A stretch of 64,000 bases of DNA, from assembly GCA_013180625.2 (NCBI GenBank), contig SNVD02010047.1, positions 365,592-429,591 of the forward strand, given 5' to 3'. This document shows positions 23,296-33,552 of the stretch, piece by piece (positions within the stretch are counted from its first letter, which is position 1; every line of letters starts with the position of its first letter). The notes under the pieces are model-generated. The model did not search any database. It was not told the origin of the DNA and saw only the letters and a list, made by a program, of their open reading frames with translations. This stretch comes from Boswellia sacra. Its lineage: Eukaryota; Streptophyta; Magnoliopsida; Sapindales; Burseraceae. The translations under genes and the position numbers were made by a program.

Positions 23296-24812
23296 AGGGG
23301 GCAATTATCAGAAACTACCCCTATTAGGATTTGCCAATTTAATTTCTTGCGCAAAGGGTTTGACATTTTTAATCAATCGTCCCCCATAGTTCCGAAAATG
23401 CATCACAAACCACCTTTATGAATGGAAACTGTTAATTTTGATTGATATCTTAAGGTTAAATGGGTCAATTTTATATCATTGTTTAAAAATAGTTCACATG
23501 TTTATGAGGCATCTTCTCACTCTAGGCTATTATAAACTCCAAAAATGTGTTAAACTGAACTGAATTTTTGGTTATTATTTGCTTTGCAAATTACAAAAAG
23601 AAAAGTCAAGGGGAAGAGAGAGATATTTCATTTGTTTTTTTGGGCTGGAGAATTATGGTGGAGTTGAGTGGGTGGTAGCGACTTGCTTTGGGGTGGATTG
23701 GAGTTAATGGAGACGGCTGCATTTAGGGTTAGGGAGTGGTGCCGCAGATGACAAATTTTTATTTTTGTTGGAGTTTATAGAGATGGCTGCTAAAAGAGTT
23801 GTGTAGCTAGTGGAGGAGATGGTGTTGGTGGCGGCTCTTTGAGGGTGGTGCAGTCGGGCGGATCTAGACTTTACACTTTGGTGGGGTTAAGCTGAAAAAT
23901 TATAAAATAGGGGGGACCATCTGGTATAAAAAAATTGGCACCAAAATAAGCAAAATAATTACAGAAACTTCTTAAAATTTTGTGGGGGTCATGGCCAACA
24001 CTGGCCACAATGTAAATCGCCCCTCGGTGCTGTTGGTATAGCTGGCTGTCTGGGTGGTGAAGCTGGCATGGTCGACGACTTTTAGTGTAGTGGAATTGGT
24101 GTAGTTTGGCTGTGTGATGCAGATGGTGTTGGCATTGGAGATGATGCAGCGGATTTGTACCAAGACTTTACTCAATTTATTTTGTTTTCTTTCAATTGTA
24201 TTTTGATGATAATCACCAATATTATGTACATTCTTTCTAAAATGTATTAATATAAGTATACATTTTGTAATTTTCAAGAAATAGGTTTTAAAAAAATTTA
24301 ATTGTAATTTTCAAGTAAAATATATGCACTTAATTTTAATAAATTATTTAATGTATTTTTATTATTAATTTTTCGAAGTAAAACACTTGGGTGTTTTAGT
24401 TATTTTATCACCGAGTAATGCTACTCTTACAAACTACTTATACAAACTCATCTATACAAACTAATGTGGCATAATATGATTTGATAAATAAATACAGTGA
24501 TTTGATAAATATATATTAATAATAAATGATATTAATTAGATGGGTAATGTGGCGATCACATAGGGGTATCACATCAGTTTGTATATGTGAATTTGTATAA
24601 ATAGTTTGTATGAGTAATATTACTCTTTATCAGCTGTATGTGATTTTATTCATTATTGCATTTAAATTTGTTAAAAATGGGGGGTAAAAGAGTCATTGTC
24701 GTTGTATATATTGAAGGAAGGACCGTTAATGATGCGACTAATGTATCTCGAAACTGTAGGGGATTGATCGGTAAAAAACGTCAAACCTTATAGGCAAGTA
24801 ACGAATTGTCTC
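23296..24812. mobile_element. MULE-like element upstream of SINA-like copy A, with nested insertions
   Basis: The left end (GGGGGCAATTATCAGAAACTACCCC, then GGATTTGCCAATT and GGGTTTGACATTTTTAATCAATC) is mirrored by the right end. Reversed, the right end contains GAATTCGTTACTTGC-like sequence, AAGGTTTGACGTTTTT and GATCAATCCCC. The inverted repeat is more than 100 bp and matches the element at 187-1053. The extreme right terminus is trimmed compared with the copy ending at 39175, and no clean TSD is visible. The interior (about 23600-24180) is G-rich, shares motifs with 63880-64000, and contains a possible smaller insertion at 23856-24022. A MITE is nested at 24413-24625. No transposase is seen. 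Confidence 0.65.
24413..24625. mobile_element. 213-bp MITE, GAGTAAT termini, 9-bp TSD
   Basis: The left end is GAGTAATGCTACTCTTACAA and the right end, reversed, GAGTAATATTACTCATACAA. Both continue into ACTAxTTATACAAAxTCA. The flanks are TTTATCACC (left) and TTTATCAGC (right), a 9-bp TSD with one change. A paralogous stretch at about 36010-36040 (TTTATCACCTATAAGTGATT) lacks the insertion and serves as an empty site. Confidence 0.8.
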
Positions 24813-25476
24813 AAAATTAAAGTATTATTATTTCTTTTTAAATCCAGCACGAACGCATTTCAAAAATAAATATTTCTTTACGCATAAAAATAAAATTCTC
24901 TCATACAATTCAAAACAAAATCTTACAAATAACTTCTGTTTGTTTAAACTTTATAATTTTATTCAAATATTAACTTACTAAATTGATATATCTAAGCTTA
25001 TATATCTTTAGTCAAATTCAATTTTGAAAGATAAAAGTTTTAGGAAGGATAACTTTAATTGGATATAATATTTTTATGATTTCAGAATTAATTACAAATG
25101 ACATGCGCACAGCAAGTCTACTTATCTAGAAAGGTATTTGTTATCAAAAAGTTAAACTTGGTTGGCTATCAAAATAAATTGGCTGGTATTTCGCTAAATT
25201 TCAAAACAACTCTTCTAACTTTATTATTTTTCTCACATTTATTTTTATAAAAATGCGAAAAAGAAAATCTTATTTTTGAATTAAAAAATTTGCGATCTTA
25301 ACACATAGAACAAATCCAAATTAGAGAAGGAGTAGCGTTTCCTAGAATGAATAAATACAAGAAGAAAATCAAAGTTAATTATTTTAATCTTTTAATTAAT
25401 TATTAAGATAAGAGGAAATGGAATTCTGATCTAATCAGGATTTCCTAATCCTCGTTGATCGAGGTCCATAATAGCC

Positions 25477-25483
25477 TATAAAA
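25477..25483 (+). promoter_or_regulatory. TATA box of SINA-like copy A
   Basis: TATAAAA at 128 bp before the start codon. It sits in a block conserved in all three SINA-like copies (GATCTAATCAGGATTT, then CTAATCCTCGTTGATC, then CCTATAAAA), so the proximal promoter was duplicated with the gene. Confidence 0.7.
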
Positions 25484-25604
25484 AGAAGAGCAAGCGAGCT
25501 GTGATACTGAAATATAGTTGTTTTGCGAGTGATTGTCAATCGGCTAGTCTTTCTCTTCCATTGTTTTCCTCGTATTTCATTTTGGTTAGTAATAATTCAA
25601 TTAC

Positions 25605-26681
25605 ATGGCTAGATCAGATGGTGGAGCAGAAAAGATGAATCTGCCAGAGACGCAGAACTCATTGGATAGTGATAGAATGCTAATCGGAAAATATTGTCCA
25701 ATTTGCTGCAAGCCCTTCGCAAGAGCTCCCGTCTTTCGATGTGATTACGGGCATTTAGCCTGTTCTATCTGCTGCCCTAAACTGGAGAGCAAATGTGCCT
25801 TCTGCTGTTCCGCTATTGGTTCAATCCGGTACAGGAATATTGAGGAAATCATGGGAGAGGAATTAAGCCAAAATGACCCACAAGAACAACAAGATCAGGA
25901 AGATCATGACAAATACTGCCCCTATGTCCCACGTTCTTGCCCATTTGCAGACTGCAAAGTTGCTGTACCTCGCTGCAAGTTACACAAACACATTAACGAT
26001 AAACACACTCCTAATACAGTGGGGTTTGTGTTCAATCAACCGTTTCAAGTTGTCTTAAATCCGACAATCATTCTTCAAGAAGAGAATAATCAAAAAGTCC
26101 GATTTGCCCTCAAGATTGAAAAATACCCATGGAATAACCGATGGATAACACTAGTCCGCATGCGAGGAGATCAGGATATGGAGGTGGAAGATAAGGATAT
26201 TGAAATTGAGGCATTTTTTCCGAATCCCTTCCCCATGCCAGCTGAGGTTGTTGAAGCAAATCTGCTTTCGCTTCTGTCAAGCAAGTCATACTCAAGCACT
26301 GATTTGGCCAGATTCAGAGAAATTGTCTCGGGTTTTTCCAAACTATGGTTCCCTATGAAGGTGGAGTATGTGACACCCAAGGACTTGGAGTGGCGGAGAG
26401 TTGGCCCTTCCATTGAAAGTGATCCATTTATTGAAAATATTTTGTCTAATATCTGTCGCTCATCAGGTGATGTGGAGGATATTGAGAAATATATTCCAAA
26501 ATCGTTAGAGGAGATCCCAATGGCCATGAAGGTGGAGCCGAGACCTAGTCCTGATCCTTCATTCGCACATGCAAATGTTGTACGTCTGCTTTGTATTCCA
26601 GTATTAGGCATTGGAATTTCATATTTGCACTATCTTGGTTGCACGCCTCTCAATATCTGCATCAAACAAACAAGGACTTGA
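25605..26681 (+). CDS. SINA-like RING-type E3 ubiquitin ligase (copy A, intact)
   Basis: A single-exon reading frame of 358 residues. The N-terminal RING-like cluster at residues 31-67 reads CPIC, then RCDYGHLACSICC, then CAFC, as in seven-in-absentia ligases that recruit an E2 for ubiquitin transfer. An acidic linker (residues 80-103) follows. A second cluster at 105-134 (CPYVPRSCPFADC, then KLHKHINDKH) resembles the C-terminal half of the SIAH zinc-binding region. The first half of that region, usual in SINA proteins, does not appear. Residues 140-358 resemble a substrate-binding/TRAF-like part (VRFALKIEKYPW) with a long C-terminal extension and no strong homology I can name. Two decayed paralogs follow at 40217 and 44337. 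Substrate unknown. Confidence 0.85.
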   Translation: MARSDGGAEKMNLPETQNSLDSDRMLIGKYCPICCKPFARAPVFRCDYGHLACSICCPKLESKCAFCCSAIGSIRYRNIEEIMGEELSQNDPQEQQDQEDHDKYCPYVPRSCPFADCKVAVPRCKLHKHINDKHTPNTVGFVFNQPFQVVLNPTIILQEENNQKVRFALKIEKYPWNNRWITLVRMRGDQDMEVEDKDIEIEAFFPNPFPMPAEVVEANLLSLLSSKSYSSTDLARFREIVSGFSKLWFPMKVEYVTPKDLEWRRVGPSIESDPFIENILSNICRSSGDVEDIEKYIPKSLEEIPMAMKVEPRPSPDPSFAHANVVRLLCIPVLGIGISYLHYLGCTPLNICIKQTRT

Positions 26682-27240
26682 TTAGGGGGATTAATTTCTT
26701 TATTTTCTTTTTTTAAGAGATTTTCTTATTTTAAGGATTTTGATCCATTTGATTTTTGTGTATTTATATTAAGGATTTTGATTTGTCATTTTGGAATTAT
26801 TTTGGCTATTATTCTTTTTAGTTTTAATTATATTCTTATTTCTTAATTGGAATAGGTATTCCATTTTGATTGCTCTTATTTTTAAAACTCTCATTTTTTT
26901 CTTTCTTATTACTTAATTTGTTTCATAATCTGTGATTAATTTTATAAACCATGTTCTACTTCTATTACAACGGGGGCTATATGAAAATTTATTAATTGCT
27001 AAAACATTATTATTATTATTTTTTAAATGATCGAGGATAGGTTAGAAATCAAGATATATTACTTCTTTATTTAACTTTTAGGGGATATTCTTACTCTAAG
27101 AATTTTGATTACTTGCATCGTGTTTCTTTTATTTTGGAGAAAAGATTGGACTCTCCCTTCTCATTTTCTTATCGTATTTCTGATTTCTTTTTCTATTGTA
27201 TGACGAATATTACTAATTATGTAGGCCCAAAAGTATAAAG
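26682..27240. repeat. 3' flank of SINA-like A, shared with copies B and C
   Basis: The T-rich sequence after the stop (TTTTAAGGATTTTGATCCAT and onward) is repeated after copy B (41259 on) and copy C (45434 on). Similarity with A stops near 27215, where an unrelated AGCCCA-rich segment begins. B and C stay similar for about 1.3 kb. Confidence 0.75.
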
Positions 27241-27401
27241 CCCAGAGATATGCTTTATACAAGTTTATTATTACTGGGCGAAGATAAGCCCAAAAAGTAT
27301 AAAGCCCAAATACAAGCCCATATTGATAATATAAACACAGTTAGCATTTTCAATCCTTCCCGCCCGACCCCCTTCTCTCTCAACGTAGCACCTCGGAAGC
27401 C

Positions 27402-27628
27402 ATGGACGACGACTACAGACAGGTGAAAAATTCCACCACGACGTCCAAGAACGCGTCAAAGAGATCCAAGACTTGGATAGAATGTTGCGTGATACGTTTT
27501 TCCCTAATCCACCTCCTAGGGGAATGGTACGCTTTTTGCAGGGTCTTATTCAGCGTAGGATGTTGGTGCTTGAAGAAATACGAGAAATCATCCGTTGTCG
27601 GATACAACGGATGATGAGGGAGGACTAA
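27402..27628 (+). pseudogene. Small Arg/Met-rich reading frame, copy 1
   Basis: This locus pairs with 60882-61097. Aligned to that copy, an ATG at 27402 leads into MDDDYRQVK, but an 8-nt length difference near 27430 puts the rest in another frame. In the frame matching copy 2, residues run TGEKFHHDVQERV, DLDRMLRDTFFPNPP, then IIRCRIQRMMRED and TAA at 27626-27628. Copy 2 has the corresponding FYSEVQKYV, LDDMLFNTFIPNP and IIRRRIRRMM. That frame has an upstream TAG and no good start. The open frame that starts at 27402 and runs to 27614 is the shifted one. I do not recognise the protein. Upstream are AGCCCA motifs (27250-27325) and a TATA-like TAATATAAACA. Confidence 0.5.
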
Positions 27629-27704
27629 ATGCAACTGACCCGTGAAGTCTCTTTCTTGGAGACTTCACGGGAGGAAGATAAAGGAGGATCAATGACTGTT
27701 GATC
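27587..27704 (+). other. Three-hairpin module, copy 1
   Basis: Three consecutive inverted repeats. HP1 (27587-27615): 12-bp perfect stem ATCATCCGTTGT / ACAACGGATGAT around CGGAT, overlapping the end of the small reading frame. HP2 (27639-27671): 13-bp perfect stem CCCGTGAAGTCTC / GAGACTTCACGGG around TTTCTTG, starting 10 nt after the stop codon. HP3 (27687-27704): 6-bp stem GATCAA / TTGATC. The same three recur at 61059-61174 with pairing kept through base changes on both sides. This suggests selection for structure in RNA, or in single-stranded or cruciform DNA. Function unknown. Confidence 0.7.
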
Positions 27705-27754
27705 GTTGTTTTGGGTTTCTTGGTACTTTTTGTGGGGGTCGAGGTCGCGTTAGT

Positions 27755-30249
27755 TGTAAAGCCCATTAATACTTTAACTAAGTTTAGCCCATCAAATTTT
27801 TTAGCCCAGCCCATGCCATAAGTCTTTTATTCATTTATATGCCATATATTTATATTAGGATTAATTAAGATATAATTAAAAAAGAAAAGAGAAAAAAAAT
27901 CCAGAAGAGAAGACAGAGGGGGGGAACATGAGACAAGGGGGGAGAAAGCAAGAGAAGATTTTGATTTTTTCTAAGGAATTTGAAGATTTTAAGGTAATTT
28001 CTTCATCTCTTCATTTAATTAGATTATATAATTTCAATCCTATCTCTAGATCAATATTAGGAGGAGGTTATTTGATATTTGGAGATGTAATAGAGAGAGA
28101 AACTAGAGAGAGAAATGAGATTTTCATGCTTATTTAAGCTTCAATTTCTTGTATTTTGAAGGAATTGAAGTTTTGATGATAATTATGGAAAATTAGGGAT
28201 TCTGTGAACAGTACAAATTTCGAAAATTATAGCAATCTGTTGGATTTGAATTTAATTCTGAAATTTATATATGTTAAAATAGACATCTTAAGGATTTGTT
28301 TAAAGTTGGATTCACTGAAAAATGTGGAGTATGCAATTTATTATGAATTTTCGAAGTTTACTGTTCACCACTAGAAATTCAGTTTTTCTGCAGAAAATCA
28401 GTATTGGGCAAGTTAATTAAGGTATCTAGAGGTCTTCAAAAATTATGAAATTTGGGATATGAGTTTGTATGTATGTCTAGTTTAAAACTGGAGATTTTTG
28501 TGATTTTATAAATTTAGTACAAATTATCATGTATTTTGGAATAGAGAGAGGTCAGATTTGGAAGGAAATTTACAGAATTTGTGTATCTGGAAAAATGAAG
28601 GATTTGAGATACCTGATGAGCATATAATGCTATGAAATTTTATATGATATTAGATATGTATGTGTAGAAGACCTCTATAAAATATTAGACCAGTTGGATG
28701 AGTCAGTTAATTATTAAAAATCGGAGAACCAGAATTGGTCTGTTTAAGAAGTGTGAAAATGGAGTTAATTAGAAGAATTAATATGTTATTAGTGAGACTA
28801 CGGTTTTGTGCTATTAAAGAATTTTATTTGACTTTTTCCTTAGGTGAGACTGCGGTTCCTAATACATACCAGGATTCGAACGCGGAAGGGGTTGCCACGC
28901 AAGTTAATCCACGAGAATAGTGAGTGGGAAAAATACTATTTTTACCAACAATTGAACTATAAATTATAAATTTTTATTTATTTATAATTGTTAGCAAAAC
29001 TTTATTACGTTAGTAAATAGATATTCCTTTATTCTAGTATGAATCATATTTTATAGTTTATCAAATTTTGTCTATGCAGTATCGGAAATGATTGTTTAAT
29101 GTTTTAGAGATTTAAAAGTAAAGAATTGAATTTTTATGTTTTACTAATATAGTACCCAATTCATTCAGATAGTAAAATTATAGAGGTCTTTGGGACCCAT
29201 TCAGACACACATAGAGGCTTTGAGCCGTGTGATCTGGATGTTTAGCCCTTTGGGGGCAGCTCTGCGCATGCGTAGAATCAGTATAGTGATATCTTGGCCT
29301 GAGCGATCCTAGCCCCGCCAGGTCATGATCAGTCAGATTAGTTTGGGTACTTGATTAGTGAAACTATAATGACTTAGAAATTTAAATTATGAAATGAGTT
29401 TTATGAGATTTAGAAACTTAATATATTTATCATGTTGAATGTTGAATGCAAGTAGAAATGCTTTAGAAGATTTTTATATTCAAATTTAGATTTTTGTGAG
29501 AAGCATAGAAATTATTGAAAAATTGCTTCCTCGTTTTTGTGTATCTTTTCTAAGTAGTTTTCTTATTAATGTTAGTAAAGCATAATTTTTAATTAATCTA
29601 TTATTATGATATAGTATTTTATTTTATAAAAAAAAATTTTATCTATTTTAATGACTCTATCCCACTCATTGAGGTTATACTCATCATATTTTTCTTTTCT
29701 TTAAAAACCCTTTTTCCCCAGGAGATTGCAGTGTTCAGTCGGAACGCCAGTAGCTGCTTGAGGTTGGCCATTTGATGATGTTTTGAGAGCTTTCTTTTTT
29801 TATATCTTATTGTATTATCATAGATGGTTTTCTTGCATATGTAAATATTTGATATCCTATATGTATCAAAGATTTGTTTTAGTTTCTCTTAGACATTTTT
29901 GTTTATTCAATCATGTTTGAGTTTTTAAACTTATATTTAAAAATTTTGGTTGTAAACTTTTTGAATCGAAATTAATCATATTTGAGGCCGGAGGCCATAT
30001 TTTCTTCTAAAGACTGTTTTGAAAATACAATTATTTTAACAGATAGACTTAAGGTCCCGAAAAGGAAGTTAGTGGTTATATAAATATTTTGGAAGTGTTG
30101 AATTTTGTGTACTTGGCAGGGGGATTAGTCTAAAATACAGGGTAAACTCTATCAAATTTTTCATAAATTAGAATATTTTAAAAAGTCAGATTTTCTTAGT
30201 ACAGTTTTAGGCACGATTCGCCCGTGATAGCTCGGGGCGGGCCGTGTCA
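27755..30249. mobile_element. Solo LTR, about 2.5 kb, with 5-bp TSD
   Basis: It begins TGTAAAGCCCATTAA and ends GGGCGGGCCGTGTCA, so it has TG...CA ends with a short imperfect inverted repeat. It is flanked by TTAGT at 27750-27754 and 30250-30254. The paralogous segment at about 61215-61250 (GCGCGTTACCC, then TCATGATCAAAGGTAAT) runs straight through without the insertion, matching GTCGCGTTAGT on the left and TCATGATAAAGGTAAT on the right. No internal retrotransposon genes are present, so this is one LTR left by recombination. The terminal sequence looks gypsy-like, but the lineage is not certain. Confidence 0.8.
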
Positions 30250-30435
30250 TTAGTACTATAAGCTCATGATAAAGGTAATAAATAGTCGCGTTACTTTTTA
30301 CTTTTTTTTTGTTTTCTTTGAATTGTTCAAAAACTGATTCTTTATAATGATGTGGTATGTCATGGCTTTCTTTCTTTTAACTTTCTTTATTGTTTTCCCC
30401 GGAAAATGACACAGAATTCATTGCATTTATGAAAG

Positions 30436-32145
30436 TTGAGGTTTTTTTTTTTCTGGTTTAGTGATATGGGTTTCTTTGCTTCTGAGTTTCCTTTAGATAT
30501 GGATTCAGATAAAGAAGAGAAGAGGCGCAATAAAAAGAGCAAATTGGGTTTTCAAGATTATGGGCACATTGGTTATGGTCTTAGAGAAAACCCCAAAAAT
30601 CTTGGAAATTTTCAGGCCGTAAATCCGATGATTCTGCTACTTCTTCAATGCAAGAAAACCAGTGTTAGGTGTGTGGTGAATAATTCGAGTTAGTGAAAGC
30701 ACTTTATTTTCACACGAGGTATCAATCTTGGAAAGAAAGGAAAAGAAATCAGAACAAAGAACGTAGCAAATCGTTTCTGTCGTTGGAATCTCTGGCTCAC
30801 CATGCGAGGGTTCACTGTGAGAATTTTAGTTTTGGTATTGAATTAGCTTGGACTACTTCAAGGCATCATCTGGTTGGGAGAGCTTAAATGTGAAGAGAAT
30901 GAGGTACAAATCTTGTGCAAGTTCTTCTATTTCTAACTTCAAAGCGTCCTTTTCTGTTACACGAATTGATGAGAATTTAGAACAGGTGCCTTTGTGTTTG
31001 TTGATGTTATCTGAGGGTGTGCACAATTGGGGCGAACTTTATTGGTATAGTGAGTTTTCTGCTAATGGTCATTCTTTGAGTTTAAGGTTAAAATCATTGA
31101 ACAAGGGAAAGCAGATTGTGAGAAACGAGGGTGTGGGAAGTTTGTTTCTAGAGGTAATGAGTCTTTGAAGGTGAAAGACCAAAAGAGGAGGAAGTTAGAA
31201 ACTTGTGCTTCAGATTCTTTGAATGTTTTCTATGAGCAGAAATAAAATGATGAATGTATGGAATGAAATTCTGGGAAGGGAAAGAAGGATGAATTGGGAG
31301 TTTCTATTGAGAGGTTTTATAGACAGGTGGTAATGTTGAGATGCCTGAACTGGATGATCATATGCTGAATTTAATTTGCATCACATATATGATGCTGAGG
31401 CTGAAAAGAGAATTGTGCTTGAAGTGAATTTCAAGTCAACTGATTTAGTGTCAAGTGAGGATTTGATGGGAGAAATACGTTTGGATCAAGCCGGGATGGT
31501 ATTATGGAATCGACTTCAAGCAAGAAAGTCCATTTTGATATATGCATGTGATGCTGAGCTTTGGGTGAATTCATGTAATAAGGTAAAATGTTGCATTTCA
31601 CAGTCAGAAACATCGAATGATTCTTGGAAGAAACGTGAAATCGAGCGTAAGACTTGCACCAAGAGATTTAGTCTCATCAAGCACTCGGAAGCCACCTGAG
31701 GATGCATAAATCCAACAGATGCTGCCTGGACGAAGTTGGTTTGGATCAAACTGTATTGGTAATTATTTATGAAATCAACTTCAAGCATGAAAGTCTATTT
31801 TGAATTTTGTGATGCTGTACTTGGGCTTGGGTTCATGTATTAAGCTAAGGCGTAGTACTTTGCAGTCACAACTCTTGGAAGAAGAAATGCGAAATCAACT
31901 GTAAGACCTCCAACAAAGGATGCATGAATCCAAAAGAAGCTGCCTCGCACTGGAGAGCGCTGAAAACTGGGAAGAACAGGAACAAGAGCGCCATGTCTCC
32001 TCAAACCGAAGCTGATTGCCATCTCCAACTTCATACTCTTTTAGTCATTCTTCTCTCTAGTAATTCTCAATATGTGAATGGTCTCAAAACTCTAGATTTC
32101 TTTTATAATTTTTTTTTACCCATATCATTATTATTTTGGAATTAA
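30436..32145 (+). pseudogene. Decayed C2H2 zinc-finger gene, copy 1
   Basis: Several frames broken by stops and shifts carry remnants of plant C2H2 fingers. At about 30750-30820: SKSFLSLESLAHHARVH, a finger helix whose first Cys is lost. At about 31640-31710: KTCTKRFSLIKHS, followed in another frame by the RMHKSNR that ends such fingers. At about 31870-31960: a third damaged finger (CEINCKTSNK). The N-terminal part has DMDSDKEEKRRNKKSK. The whole is collinear with 61406-63108. It probably derives from a multi-finger transcription factor of the plant QALGGH type; the better-preserved motif is in copy 2 (SYQAPGSHPRMHKSNR). Not functional as read. Confidence 0.6.
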
Positions 32146-33552
32146 TTTTTTAAAATATCATCTAGTTTTTTTTTTTTGAAAAAAGTTCGAAATCAAAATT
32201 AATGTCACAAAAAATATGAAATACATTGCTACTGTTATTCATTAATTAAAACAAAAATATTGAAGATAAAAATTTAATTGCCAATTTTGTATCTAAAAAG
32301 CAAAAAAAGATAAAAGAATTAAGAAAATAGTTTCGTACAACACTTTCATCTTAAACAAACATATTAATATATATTTTTTATGGTTAACAAAACGTTCAAA
32401 ATTAATATTTTCTTACTAATAAAATTTGAGAACTTGTTTAATTTGCAATCTGTTAAATTTTGAAATTTGTACTATCTATTTTCTAAAATCTATTTTTTAT
32501 AATTTTTTTAAAGAAAACTTACTATTAAAAAAAAGGAAAGAAAGAAAATAGGTTTTGAAATTTATGATAAAAATTATGAGGAAACGTGTAATATCGAAAA
32601 CAAAAAGGGTAACCTAAAAGACGTGCAGTGCACGTGTCTTTTGTCACAGCAGCAACGGCCCAATAAACGCACCAAGCTTCTCACAGGTAACTTCTTTTAT
32701 TTAAGGGATATTTCCCTTTTCCCCCTTATATTTGCATCCCCTGTTTCCCCTCATTATTGCAATTTTTCCCCTCATTTCAATTTCCGATCGACAATTAAAG
32801 GGTAAAAGAGTAATTTAAACTATTAAATTTAATTAAAAAGAGATGAGCAATTAATAAAAGTATAATTCATTCTCTTTCCTCCCGTTCTATATTAACATGT
32901 AAAATTAAATATATATGATATTTAAGGATATTTATATGTTAAAATACTATTTTTAAAATATTTTCTATTTACAAAAATAAAAAACACACTTATATTCAGA
33001 TATTAAGAAAAGGAAGACAAGCATATGATTCAAATTTATGCATTTAGATGTTTTAAGATTTAATTCAAAATCAAATCTATTCAGGCTTGAAACAAAAGAA
33101 CAAACACAACCCTCATACGATCATATCCCGTGGGTTTTGTAATTACTGAATGTTGTATGGTCTGGCAGTGCGTTTATTTAAGTTATAAAAAATTAAAAGC
33201 AAAGCTAGTTTGTCTAAAGCTTGGAAATTTCCACATTCAAGAAATAGGTAGAAATCATCTTGTGAAGAATTCTGATTAGTGAGTTAATAGTTTGTGAGTC
33301 CAACCCTCACAAAAAAAAAAAAGAAAAAAAAGAAAAAAAAAGGAACAGCTTCGGAGATTATCTAGCTACGTATGGCTCGGTGGGTTTAGTTGGAAATTAT
33401 TGACCTTTTTAAGTTTACGTAATTAATTTTACCTTATAAACTTGAAGATTCAGTTATAATATTTATGATATTTTAATTAATGTAAATAATCATTTGGTCT
33501 GTTTTACTGTATACCATGTTATTTACTTACATAGCCTTTATCTTTTGGGAAG
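32146..33552. other. AT-rich intergenic stretch; first part shared with the 63-kb segment
   Basis: From 32146 to about 32450 the sequence matches 63100-63545, so it belongs to the duplicated segment. Beyond that it is unique, with an A-rich run at 33309-33342. A short palindrome ACGTGCAGTGCACGT lies at 32621-32635. No gene is seen. Confidence 0.55.
32704..32830. repeat. Lone terminal repeat of the 2509-3444 MULE family
   Basis: Contains AAGGGATATTTCCC, several CCCC runs, and TTTCCGATCGACAATTAAAG followed by GGTAAAAGAGTAATTTAA. These match the reversed right end of the element at 2509-3444 (AAGGGATACTTGC and CCGTTCGACAATTAAAGG). I found no partner end, so this is a truncated copy. Confidence 0.5.

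Noticed and set aside
23856..24022. Small element with GGGCGGATCTAGA / AATCGCCC ends nested in the MULE
   Set aside because: Terminal similarity is short and no target-site duplication is visible, so I did not annotate it.
27402..27614. 70-residue frame starting at the copy-1 ATG
   Set aside because: Beyond the first nine codons it is not the frame conserved in the paralog at 60882; it is a product of the frameshift.
28861..28900. tRNA-like T-arm (GGATTCGAACGCGG)
   Set aside because: No matching acceptor, D or anticodon arms could be placed; it lies in the solo LTR.
32621..32635. Palindrome ACGTGCAGTGCACGT as a regulatory site
   Set aside because: It includes a CACGTG core, but no gene lies in a sensible position next to it; likely chance.
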